From assembly GCA_943350065.1 (NCBI GenBank), contig CALQZZ010000001.1, positions 1-35,205 on the forward strand: 35,205 nucleotides of DNA, written 5' to 3'. A model generated the notes under the pieces. It was not told where the DNA came from. It ran no database searches and was given only the letters and a program-made list of their open reading frames with translations. The position numbers were made by a program, and so were the translations under genes. This stretch comes from Candidatus Nomurabacteria bacterium. Lineage in GTDB: Bacteria; Patescibacteriota; Minisyncoccia; Phycocordibacterales; UBA9973. This document shows positions 12,833 to 21,100 of the stretch, piece after piece. Positions within the stretch are counted from its first letter, which is position 1. Each line of letters starts with the position of its first letter.

Positions 12833-12846
12833 TACAGTATTGTCAT
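12818..12846 (-). promoter_or_regulatory. Promoter of the 12485-12772 membrane protein gene
   Basis: On the minus strand ATGACA (plus 12846-12841), a 17-bp spacer and consensus TATAAT (plus 12823-12818). The start should be near 12811, giving a leader of about 40 nt. Confidence 0.7.
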
Positions 12847-12853
12847 TAAGTCG

Positions 12854-12882
12854 TCGACAACCGACAATCCATATGCTAGAAT
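12854..12882 (+). promoter_or_regulatory. Leaderless promoter of the second TrmB gene
   Basis: TCGACA (12854-12859), a 17-bp spacer and TGC-TAGAAT (-10 at 12877-12882), then 6 nt and the ATG at 12889. The direct repeat CGACAA (12855-12860 and 12862-12867) at the -35 box is a possible operator. Confidence 0.75.
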
Positions 12883-12888
12883 GGTTTT

Positions 12889-13650
12889 ATGGAATTAGAA
12901 ACAATCTTATCTCTGATAGGTGTATCTGGAAGCCCACAACGGGTGCTTTTGGAGTTAATGACGAATGGTCCACAAACTGCGTCTTTTCTAGCCAAAAAGC
13001 TCTCTTTACCTCGCCCGAGCGTATATGATGCACTTCACATACTCGAAGAAAAAGGATTTGTCGTGTCTCAAGACGAAAATGGAAAAAGTATTTTTTCTGC
13101 GAAACATCCAGAGACTATTTTGCAAATTATTGATAATTCAAAAGAAAAATTGGAAAAGGCAAAAACAGATTTTTCTTTACTTATTCCAAACCTTTTAAAC
13201 TCTCCAAAAATTACCGAACCAAAAATTGAAATGTTTTCAGGAAAAGAAGGGTGTCAGCAAACAATGAGAGATATTCTTTGGTACAAAAACATCGAAACAT
13301 ATACACTTTGGCCAATGGATAAAATGATTGATGTTTTAACTCCAGAGTTTCTCGAGTGGCATAACAAAAAAAGAGTTGAGAATAATATTAGTGTAAAATC
13401 TACCCGCAAAGCGTCTGATAAAGACATAAGCGATACATATCCATTTCTAGGAATTCGTCACGAAGATTTAAGAGAAGTAAAACTTCTTTCAAAAGGAGTA
13501 GAGCTCTCTATGTCGTATTGGATCTATGCAAACAATGTAGCTTTTGTCTCAACTGAAAAAGAATTGTATGGATTTATTGTTCATAGTAAAGAATTTGCAG
13601 ACATGATGAAGTTTAATTTCGACCTGATATGGGGAATTTCGAAAAACTAA
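12889..13650 (+). CDS. TrmB-family transcriptional regulator (second copy)
   Basis: The 253-residue protein is the same length class as the regulator at 1933. It has an N-terminal winged helix (residues 1-75; FLAKKLSLPRPSVYDALHILEEKGFV), a linker helix, and a C-terminal domain (about 108-253) with the same opening pattern (IEMFSGKEGCQQTMRDIL against IKYYEGREGILESIKEYL). The two are clear paralogues by layout, though diverged. The gene is read from two tandem promoters, the nearer one leaderless, facing a promoter for a small membrane protein. That arrangement is typical of a local autoregulator. The left hairpin of the transposase element serves as its terminator. Confidence 0.85.
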   Translation: MELETILSLIGVSGSPQRVLLELMTNGPQTASFLAKKLSLPRPSVYDALHILEEKGFVVSQDENGKSIFSAKHPETILQIIDNSKEKLEKAKTDFSLLIPNLLNSPKITEPKIEMFSGKEGCQQTMRDILWYKNIETYTLWPMDKMIDVLTPEFLEWHNKKRVENNISVKSTRKASDKDISDTYPFLGIRHEDLREVKLLSKGVELSMSYWIYANNVAFVSTEKELYGFIVHSKEFADMMKFNFDLIWGISKN

Positions 13651-13660
13651 CTTTTTATAA

Positions 13661-13687
13661 AAATACACAGGGTTCCCCTGTGTATTT
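13661..13687. repeat. Left terminal hairpin of the transposase element
   Basis: AAATACACAGGG pairs with CCCTGTGTATTT around a TTC loop. It directly precedes the transposase stop codon (13688-13690) and, with the following T-run, can terminate the TrmB transcript. Confidence 0.9.
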
Positions 13688-14359
13688 TTATAACTCTTTC
13701 TTATAATTTAACCAATCATCAATCATGGCTTTAAAGTAGTTATCTTCTGTTTTGTATTCCTTTTTATATTCCGGAAAAAATTTAGGACTTGTAATTAAAA
13801 AGTCTTTTTTAAGGTGTTCTCCTATACTTGAATATTTATAACTCAAAACAAAATCTTTTAAAGAATTAAAGTCTTTCGGACCGCTTTCTTTCCATTTTTT
13901 ATCTTTTAATTTAGCTGGATTTAAATGTATATAAGAATATAAATATCTCATATACACATCGTCATCTACATATTCTGACTTAAATACTCCCTGAAAAAGA
14001 GCACCACTTCTTTTATTTTTATTATTAAAATACATAGAATAGGCAGTCTGTAGTTTTAACATAAATTTAGAAATACCATCTTTTGTTAATGGGGTAATAA
14101 GTAAATGAAAATGATTTGGCATTAAACAATAAGCTCCGATAGCTACAATTGGATCTTTATTTTTTTCTTGTAAAAGCTCATTAAAGGAATTTCCTTTTAA
14201 TAAGTCTCTGATTTTTAGATTCTGTTTAGTGTTTAAAATATGCATCAACAAAACAAATCTATTGTAATCATAGGTATTAGTAAAAATAATTCTTTTATCT
14301 ACACCACGATTGTAGACATGGTAGTAATGATCTTCAATTAATTTATGTCGTCTTTCCAT
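13688..14359 (-). CDS. REP-associated tyrosine transposase (Y1_Tnp family)
   Basis: The 223-residue HUH endonuclease belongs to the REP-associated class. The HUH motif is His83-Phe84-His85 in CLMPNHFHLLI, and the catalytic Tyr is Tyr107 or Tyr110 in LQTAYSMYFN. The start YYHVYNRGVDKRIIF and the segment LFQGVFKSEYV are also typical. Such enzymes cut and join single-stranded DNA at hairpins formed by REP sequences. The gene fills the space between its two hairpins almost exactly. Its -10 box lies between the start codon and the right hairpin. All motifs are intact, so it may be active. Confidence 0.92.
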   Translation of the reverse strand: MERRHKLIEDHYYHVYNRGVDKRIIFTNTYDYNRFVLLMHILNTKQNLKIRDLLKGNSFNELLQEKNKDPIVAIGAYCLMPNHFHLLITPLTKDGISKFMLKLQTAYSMYFNNKNKRSGALFQGVFKSEYVDDDVYMRYLYSYIHLNPAKLKDKKWKESGPKDFNSLKDFVLSYKYSSIGEHLKKDFLITSPKFFPEYKKEYKTEDNYFKAMIDDWLNYKKEL

Positions 14360-14374
14360 TTAATTATTGTATCA
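14360..14374 (-). promoter_or_regulatory. Leaderless promoter of the transposase
   Basis: On the minus strand TGA-TACAAT (-10 at plus 14371-14366) is followed by 6 nt and the ATG at 14359. The -35 region would fall within the right hairpin, so hairpin extrusion or transposase binding could affect expression. Confidence 0.6.
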
Positions 14375-14385
14375 TGAGCAAATAG

Positions 14386-14412
14386 AAATACACAGGGGAA
14401 CCCTGTGTATTT
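14386..14412. repeat. Right terminal hairpin of the transposase element
   Basis: AAATACACAGGG pairs with CCCTGTGTATTT around a GAA loop. It is the exact reverse complement of the left hairpin at 13661-13687. Confidence 0.9.
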
Positions 14413-14413
14413 G

Positions 14414-14441
14414 TTGATAAAAATAACTGACTTGCTATAAT
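14414..14441 (+). promoter_or_regulatory. Leaderless promoter of comM
   Basis: TTGATA (14414-14419), a 16-bp spacer and TGC-TATAAT (-10 at 14436-14441), then 6 nt and the ATG at 14448. The -35 begins 2 nt after the right transposon hairpin. Confidence 0.75.
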
Positions 14442-14447
14442 TTATAT

Positions 14448-16025
14448 ATGAGTTTTGCAAAAGTTTATTCTGCGCAAATTAATTTACTCACCGGCACGAT
14501 TGTCACAATAGAGACAGACCTCTCTCGAGGTTTAAATGCTTTTACAATTGTCGGGTTACCTGACAAAGCTGTAGATGAAGCGCGCGACCGAGTAGGGAGC
14601 GCGCTTAAAAATTCTGGTTACGAATCTCCAAAAAGTAAAAATCAAAAAACTGTAGTGTCACTAGCACCAGCTGATTTGAAAAAAGAAGGACCATATTTTG
14701 ACCTCGGTATTGCTGTCGCATATTTACTAGCGACAAATGAAATAAAATTCAAATCAGAAAACAAAATTTTCTTAGGTGAGCTATCACTAAATGGAGATTT
14801 AAAAAGTATTCGTGGAGTTTTACCACTCGTCCAAGAAGCAAAAAAGCAAGGATTTGAAGAAATTTATTTACCATCAGAAAATGCGCTAGAGGCAGCACTC
14901 GTCGAAGGAATAAAAATTTTTGGTGCTGATACTTTAAAACAAGTTATTGAACATATAGACCAGACACCCCATCGTCTTGATAATAATCAAGACACTTCCC
15001 CTTCGCAGGGGAAGAAAAATACTATTCCTCTCCAACCAAAAACAGAAATAGTTTTTGAAAAAGTTATTACTAATGCAGACTTTTCAGATATTCGCGGACA
15101 AGAGGGTGCAAAGAGAGGATTGGAAATTGCTGCCGCGGGTGGACACAACATAGCTATGTCTGGCCCACCCGGCACAGGAAAGACAATGCTCGCGCGAGCC
15201 TTTAGTGGATTGCTTCCTGATCTCAGTATCGACGAAGTTTTAGAAATTACCGGAATACATTCTATTGTCGGTGCGAACGGCGGTGAGCTAGTAAAAAATC
15301 CACCCTTCCGTGCCCCGCATCACACTTCATCTTATGTCTCACTTATTGGAGGAGGAACTTTCCCAAAACCAGGTGAAGTTACTCTCGCACATCGTGGAGT
15401 TTTATTTCTCGATGAATTTCCAGAATTTGATAAGAGAGTGATGGAGTCTTTACGCCAACCACTCGAAGACAATATCGTCACAATCTCTCGTGCAAAAGGC
15501 ACAGCAGTTTTTCCATCCAATTTTATTTTAGTCGCGGCTATGAATCCTTGCCCATGTGGAAACCAAGGAAATAAACAAAAAGCTTGTATCTGTAAACAAA
15601 ATGATTTGGATAGATACAAGAGAAAACTTTCAGGACCGATAATGGACCGTATAGATTTATGGATCACTGTCAGCAATATTGATTACAAAAAACTTGGAGA
15701 AGTAGGTGATGGAGAAAAAAGTAATACTATTCGTGAAAGAGTAGAAAGTGCTAGAAAAATTCAAAAAGAAAGATTTCAAAAAGCTGGCAGAAAAATAAAT
15801 TCAAATAGTGAAATGAATGTAAAAGATTTAACATTACTTATTAAACTAACAGACGAAGTTCGTAATTTACTAGAAGAAAGTTCTGAACGATTAGCTCTTT
15901 CAGCTCGTGCTTATCATCGTGTCATAAAAATAGCCCGCACGATTGCGGACTTGGAAAATTCTATTGAAATTGAGAAGCATCACATCCTCGAAGCAATACA
16001 GTATAGACCAAAAGTACAAAATTAA
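14448..16025 (+). CDS. comM: ComM/YifB-type Mg-chelatase-like AAA+ helicase
   Basis: A 525-residue protein of the ComM (YifB) family, which drives branch migration during natural transformation in species studied. The N-terminal domain (about 1-165) has the S5-like fold (VGLPDKAVDEARDRV). The AAA+ domain has Walker A GPPGTGKT near 238-245 and Walker B VLFLDEF near 317-323, followed by the four-Cys segment NPCPCGN...CIC. The C-terminal magnesium-chelatase domain ends with the typical LSARAYHRVIKIARTIADL. A linker near residues 173-195 is encoded by a palindromic repeat insertion. Its presence, with DNA uptake common in related genomes, suggests competence, but no other competence gene is in view. 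Confidence 0.93.
   Translation: MSFAKVYSAQINLLTGTIVTIETDLSRGLNAFTIVGLPDKAVDEARDRVGSALKNSGYESPKSKNQKTVVSLAPADLKKEGPYFDLGIAVAYLLATNEIKFKSENKIFLGELSLNGDLKSIRGVLPLVQEAKKQGFEEIYLPSENALEAALVEGIKIFGADTLKQVIEHIDQTPHRLDNNQDTSPSQGKKNTIPLQPKTEIVFEKVITNADFSDIRGQEGAKRGLEIAAAGGHNIAMSGPPGTGKTMLARAFSGLLPDLSIDEVLEITGIHSIVGANGGELVKNPPFRAPHHTSSYVSLIGGGTFPKPGEVTLAHRGVLFLDEFPEFDKRVMESLRQPLEDNIVTISRAKGTAVFPSNFILVAAMNPCPCGNQGNKQKACICKQNDLDRYKRKLSGPIMDRIDLWITVSNIDYKKLGEVGDGEKSNTIRERVESARKIQKERFQKAGRKINSNSEMNVKDLTLLIKLTDEVRNLLEESSERLALSARAYHRVIKIARTIADLENSIEIEKHHILEAIQYRPKVQN
14964..15014. repeat. Palindromic element inserted in frame within comM
   Basis: Two hairpins, GTCTTGAT/ATCAAGAC (14974-14993) and CTTCCCC/GGGGAAG (14995-15014), are preceded by CACCCC. 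They encode a low-complexity linker (HRLDNNQDTSPSQGKK) between the N-terminal and AAA+ domains. The second hairpin and the CACCCC box match the right half of the intergenic elements. Confidence 0.65.
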
Positions 16026-16030
16026 ATAAA

Positions 16031-16060
16031 AAAAATCTTTACAAAACTGTAAAGATTTTT
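16031..16060. terminator. Bidirectional terminator between comM and the M23 peptidase gene
   Basis: AAAAATCTTTAC pairs with GTAAAGATTTTT around AAAACT, with A-runs and T-runs on both sides. Confidence 0.88.
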
Positions 16061-16061
16061 T

Positions 16062-17189
16062 TTATTTTGCCCAAGACCTATCCCAACCTGGATTCCAACC
16101 TCCACGTACTTCAAAGTGTAAATGATTACCGAAAGAGTGGCCCGTATTACCGACATAACCGATGACTTGTCCTTGGTAAACATTATCCCCAATAGAGACA
16201 TTTAATTTTGATTGGTGAGCATAATATGTCTGCATTCCATTTGGATGTTGAATAATGACCAAGTTTCCAAATCCACCATTTTTACCATTTCGAGCAAAGA
16301 TTACTCTTCCAGCTGCGGCTGCATGTATAGGTGTACCAGCCACGTGACAACTAAGGTCCACAGCAGTACCATCATGTCTACCTTGAGTAGTATCACATCC
16401 AGGAAGAGGGTTCACGAAGTATCCTTCACTAGACCTCATTTGAGATTTATTTTTATTTGAAGGCAAACGTCCTCCTTGTTTTACTTTTTTACTAGTAGAA
16501 ATACTACCCTTAACCTCAGCTCCAGGAATCACAAGCTCATCACCTACAGTAATACCATTCTCTCCAATATCGTTAAAAGAGGTAATATCTTCTACTTCTA
16601 CACCATAAAGCTTTGCAATACCTTTCAAGGTTTGACCTTTTGTGACCACATGCACAACTCCAGAAACTGGGGGAATAAGCCAAACATCACCTTCAACCGG
16701 TGTTGCTCCTTTTTTAAGATCATTGGCCCAGACGATAGTATTAGCAGAAATATCAAACATTTTAGCAATATCAGCCACGGTATCTCCTTTTCGAACGACA
16801 TAGACACTGATTTGATCAGCAGAAAGATCAGCTTCATCAGAACTTGTTCCCATAGCACTAGTAGCAGGAAGAAGGGCATTATCTGAGAGAATGTTTACAT
16901 CGGTATCTGCTTTTATAGAGTTTTTATCTTTTGAATCGACGACAGAGATAGCAGAGATATTTGCTTCTAAGGCTGTGTTTTGAGCATTATTACCATTTAA
17001 AATAGAATTATCAGCAGAAACTGGAGACCCCAATACTATATCTGAAAGGAAACTAGCCTTTACGTCAATAGGCGCCAAAACAACCCCAAACACTAAGAAA
17101 AGGGCTAAAATAGGAGAAATAATTTTAAATTGAGTATTATTCATAAGATATAAAGGCTTTTCTAGCATTCGGTCATGTCTTTCGTGCAT
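16062..17189 (-). CDS. Secreted LysM / M23 peptidase (peptidoglycan endopeptidase)
   Basis: This 375-residue protein has an N-terminal membrane or signal segment at about 22-42, a Ser/Asp-rich linker, two LysM domains (about 128-178, YVVRKGDTVADIAKMF; and 179-226, HVVTKGQTLKGIAKLYGV), and a C-terminal M23 domain. Zinc ligands are the His and Asp of HDGTAVDLS and the His of HLHFEVRGG, with the catalytic His in YYAHQS. The family cuts peptide cross-links in peptidoglycan; LysM domains hold it on glycan chains. Translation may begin at residue 1 or at Met16 (MNNTQFK), which gives a better signal peptide. The promoter fits residue 1. It diverges from the coiled-coil operon. Confidence 0.92.
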   Translation of the reverse strand: MHERHDRMLEKPLYLMNNTQFKIISPILALFLVFGVVLAPIDVKASFLSDIVLGSPVSADNSILNGNNAQNTALEANISAISVVDSKDKNSIKADTDVNILSDNALLPATSAMGTSSDEADLSADQISVYVVRKGDTVADIAKMFDISANTIVWANDLKKGATPVEGDVWLIPPVSGVVHVVTKGQTLKGIAKLYGVEVEDITSFNDIGENGITVGDELVIPGAEVKGSISTSKKVKQGGRLPSNKNKSQMRSSEGYFVNPLPGCDTTQGRHDGTAVDLSCHVAGTPIHAAAAGRVIFARNGKNGGFGNLVIIQHPNGMQTYYAHQSKLNVSIGDNVYQGQVIGYVGNTGHSFGNHLHFEVRGGWNPGWDRSWAK

Positions 17190-17206
17190 CTAATCTGTAC
17201 TTATTA

Positions 17207-17235
17207 AGGATAGCTCTTTAGGTGCCTAGAGTCAA
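17207..17235 (-). promoter_or_regulatory. Promoter of the M23 peptidase gene
   Basis: On the minus strand TTGACT (plus 17235-17230), a 17-bp spacer and TATCCT (plus 17212-17207). The start should be about 10 nt before the ATG at 17189. Confidence 0.6.
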
Positions 17236-17256
17236 TGGGGCTGTGCAAAACTATCC

Positions 17257-17285
17257 TTGACAAATCAAGATAAAAGGTATATAAT
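17257..17285 (+). promoter_or_regulatory. Full-consensus promoter of the 17353-23222 operon
   Basis: TTGACA (17257-17262), a 17-bp spacer and TATAAT (17280-17285) match the sigma-70 consensus at all 12 positions, the strongest promoter in the window. The leader is about 60 nt. A second TATAAT at 17334-17339 may give a shorter transcript. Confidence 0.85.
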
Positions 17286-17352
17286 ATAAAGATATCAGAG
17301 CTCAAAAAATTAGGTATTATTAGTGATAAGTTTTATAATATATTCATATAAA

Positions 17353-18006
17353 ATGCCAAAAGAAAAAATTACAACATCTAATACAGTAGACGCTACCGAA
17401 GTCCAAATAGACCCACTTGAATTACTCAAAGACAAATGGGGTGCTAATAATTCAAATTCCAACAAAAATAAACAAAACAGTCAAAAACTAGCAAAAGTTG
17501 ACAACAGTCTGCCTAAAAAATTAAAATCTAAGATAGAGGAACAGGAAAATCTGAAAACAAAAAGAGATGAGATAGAAACAAGATTTAGCAAATTAAACTA
17601 TCCAAAAAATTTAGCCAGAACACTTTCAATTCAAAAGAAAGAGGCTTTGCTGTTAAAAGTAGAAGAAAACAAAAAAAATCAACAAACAAAAAAAGAAGGT
17701 GCGGAAAAATCAAAAGCTCAAATGAAAGCTTTTGAAGAAAATAAAAAGGCTGGTAAAGTAAGTTCTACTGAAGAAAAAGTAGAAAAATTATCTCGTATAT
17801 TATTCCCAAGACAAGAATTAATAAAACAATTACCAGATGAAGACATTGAAGAATGGAGAAAATACTACCAAGAACAACTGAAAGATGAAAGTTTAAGTGA
17901 CGAGATGAAGGAAAGATATTTAAAAAAACTAAAAACAATCAGAGAGTACAAAGAATTTATCGACGAAGTAGAAGTTGCTAAAAAAATTATTATCAAAAAA
18001 GAATGA
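17353..18006 (+). CDS. Charged coiled-coil protein, with in-frame UGA before a 39-codon extension
   Basis: The 217-residue hydrophilic protein is rich in Lys, Glu, Asn and Gln, with predicted coiled coils at about 55-125 and 160-217. No family is recognised. The ATG at 17353 is preferred over an in-frame GTG at 17323. After the TGA (18004-18006) the same frame stays open for 39 codons with the same composition (EEDKEEILEMLLKK, then EAGLLKDLKPKK) and ends in TAA at 18124-18126, one base before the next gene. So the gene may be longer: either a real recent stop, stop-codon readthrough, or a sequence error. It is the first gene of an operon with the 1589-residue membrane protein. Confidence 0.7.
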   Translation: MPKEKITTSNTVDATEVQIDPLELLKDKWGANNSNSNKNKQNSQKLAKVDNSLPKKLKSKIEEQENLKTKRDEIETRFSKLNYPKNLARTLSIQKKEALLLKVEENKKNQQTKKEGAEKSKAQMKAFEENKKAGKVSSTEEKVEKLSRILFPRQELIKQLPDEDIEEWRKYYQEQLKDESLSDEMKERYLKKLKTIREYKEFIDEVEVAKKIIIKKE

Positions 18007-18126
18007 GAGGAGGACAAAGAGGAAATATTAGAAATGCTACTTAAAAAAGTCGAGGCTAAAAAAAGAGAGGAGAGGGAGAAAAAAAGAGAAGCTGGTTTAT
18101 TAAAAGATTTAAAACCTAAAAAATAA
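18007..18126 (+). other. In-frame extension of the coiled-coil gene beyond a UGA codon
   Basis: Thirty-nine sense codons and a TAA continue the reading frame of the preceding gene. The encoded segment is a charged helix like the rest of the protein, and the TAA sits 1 nt before the next ATG, the normal spacing for a translationally coupled pair. Confidence 0.55.
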
Positions 18127-18127
18127 T

Positions 18128-21100
18128 ATGTCAGAACAACCACCAAAAGTTCGCACAATAGAAGAAATAAATACAGAAATAAAAAATCTGCGTTTAAATC
18201 CTAAAAAACTAAAAATGGATGTTTTGGACCTACAATTACTCGCCTTAGAGAGAGAACTCAAACAAGCTAAGAACTTGGAGCAGAGTAAAGCTAAAAAAGA
18301 AAAAGAATACAAATCTGTAACCAAAAATTACACAATACAAAATTCTAAAGAAAAAGAAACTGAAATTTTACCAGGTCTGATGATCGATGGGGTAGTAATA
18401 GGACCAAACGATAAAATATTAGGCCCAAAAACTTTTAAACAAGGTAATACTTATTTTTCAATACCAGAATCAAAAATAATTTCAAAAAAGAAAAACAAAA
18501 AAGAAAAGAAACAAGTAAATAAAATTGTCATCGAAAAAGAATTGGAAAATCTGACAAAAGGACGAAGTGTTTGGTCTAACGACAGGACAAATGGTGGAAA
18601 ATATATTATAAATGAAACTCCAGAAACAAGTAAAGATAAAAAATATGTCTTTAAAAAAGAAAATGGTAGTGTCTTTAGAATTTCTAGTGATGAATTAAAA
18701 AAATTAGTAAAAAACGAATCAATTCAATTGACTTTAACCGAAGAAGAATATAAATCAAAATCTCCAGCTACAAAAATAGCAACAGTTCCAGCGATTCCAG
18801 CGACACCCAAAGTCGCTACTGCTCCGACTATTGCAACCACTCCAGCCACCCCTGCGACAAAAATAAATAAAATTAAAACTCCAGAAGATGCAAAGAAAGA
18901 ATATCGTGATTTTATAAACAAAGCAGTAAAAGTCATCAAGCAAAGAGGAATAGATAGAATAGTCATTCATGGAGACGAATTTAAATTACAACCCCACCCA
19001 AAAGCAAAAGATATGGGTCAAGAGGAATTAAAAGAATATAGAGAACAAAAAGAAAAAGAATGGCTTGATTCACAATACGAAACCAATGACTTCGACCTAG
19101 ACCTCGAAGGTTCTATGTTGTTTCTCAATAATATGGCTAGTGGAAACAAAAAGATTTTAAACGATAAATTATTTTTAGAAAAAATTTCTAAAGGATCAGA
19201 AGGTTTAAAATATCCACTCCGTAATAAAGAAGTAATACTATATATAGACGTCGGAGGTAAAAATCCTGGAGTAGAGACAGAAGGAGGAGTGACAAAAATT
19301 TATGCTGATCATCATGGTACAGAAGGTGGCTACACCACTTCAGCTACACAAATAGTGCGAGATATAATGACAGCCGGAAAGTTTTCTCTCGGAGACTCTA
19401 AGACAAAAGAATATTTAAATAAAACAGCCAGCTTTATAGCAAAGTTTGATAATTTGGCATATCTTGATGATAAAAAAGATTCGAGAGATCCAAAGAGTGA
19501 GAGACTAGTGGATGAAAAATATTTACGAAATACTTTCCCACGAAGTCTATATTCACTTGCAAAGTTTTTACCATTTGAAACTGTTTTAGAAATTCTCGGC
19601 AAGAATGAGAAATATTTTAAAGACGGAAAACCTCGCGACTGGGCAAATACTTTTACACGCGAAGAAATAGAAAATGGAGAAATTGGAAAAATGGAAGTAG
19701 ATTACCGAGGTAAAAAAATTACTGTCAAAGAATTAGTTGAAAGAAATATTAAAGATTTAAATTATGCAATAAACAACACAAACATAGCACTAAAGTATCA
19801 AGGAAATAATACAGACTCTGTTCTCGGCAAGACCGTATTTCATGCTTTTACAAAAGATACAGATGGTAAATCTAATACTATTCCAAATCACCTGGCTTAT
19901 ATCACTGCTCGTGCATTGGGTAATGATGCTTTTGTTTCTTACAATCCAGAAAGTGGAGCGATATTTATAAACTCAGATGGAAAAGTAGATTTAATGCCTA
20001 TTTGGGAAAAATTGAATGCAATAATTCCTGGCTATCCAAAACCAATTCGTAACCAAATGATGTTTGCTCCAAAAGACCCTGAAATGAAGAAAAAAATGAA
20101 AGATATTTCACAAGAAAAAATTCTTGAGATTTTAGGAATGAAGGAAAATAACACAACAAAAGAAAATCTAGAAAAAAGAAGCTTAGATGAAATAGTCAAA
20201 ACATATCTTTCATACATAGAGACAGCAAAAACCCCTGCTGATTTTAAAAGAATTCACGAAGCAACATACAATAAGGACGGAAGCATGAAAGCAGAAAATA
20301 TAAAATATGGTGAAACTTTAAAAGAAATTTTAAACACAAAAGAAAGTAAAGAATCTCTTGAAAAAGCAAAAGGCTTAATTAGAGAAAACTTTACAAAAGC
20401 AATGATAGCACTTAATTATACTCCTACAATATATGGATTAAATGATACTTGGATATATTGGGATATAGCAAAACAGAAATATTTAACTACTCATAAAAAT
20501 GAATCAAGTAAAAACTACAAACTTGGTGATCCGTTGCAGTTTGAATCTAAAAATATAGATGCTCAAAGAGTCGCACAAGAAATAGCTGATAGACATATCG
20601 GTTGGGAAATTTTTGGTCTTGTTAAGAATATGGCAGTATTACAAAATATTTCTGTAGAAGAAGTTATAAATAGACCAAATACGTTAGTTGATAAAAATGG
20701 ACCTTTCTTTAAAGAAATCTTGGATATTCTAAAAGAATCAATTCCTGCAGACAAAAATCAAAGCTCTTTATTGCCTTCATGGAAATTAGCTAAACTAGGA
20801 GAATACTTAAGAAAAAATAAAGGAGTTGATGGAATATTTGAAAAAGACATAACTGCTGACATAAAAAAAGACATCAATGCAAAAATTGATGACAAGGATA
20901 AAAAGAAGGATGACAAAAAAGAACAACCTAAAGGACCGACGGCTGAACAAATAGCTCAAAGAGAAAGGGAAATGGCCGTAAGACTACAAGCTGTGGCTAC
21001 TGCTCGTGAGACTTTATTCCAAATTAAAAACGAACCGGAAAGTGCATGGAGTAAATTCAAAGGTTGGTTTAATGCTAAGAGTACAGAAAAGCAAACAAAA

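Larger units (their letters stand above)
13661..14412. mobile_element. REP-associated transposase element bounded by inverted hairpins
   Basis: The 752-bp unit consists of a transposase gene flanked by two 27-nt hairpins that are exact reverse complements of each other. It sits cleanly between the second TrmB gene and comM. No target duplication is expected for this enzyme class and none is seen. Confidence 0.8.

Noticed and set aside
16476..16886. Plus-strand open frame of 136 codons opposite the LysM domains
   Set aside because: The minus strand encodes two intact LysM domains there; the plus-strand frame is a by-product of that sequence.
18004..18006. UGA as a sense codon genome-wide, as in Gracilibacteria and SR1 bacteria
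   Set aside because: Long conserved genes (pnp, uvrD, comM, xthA, ksgA) contain no internal UGA, so the code appears standard and the 18004 case is local.
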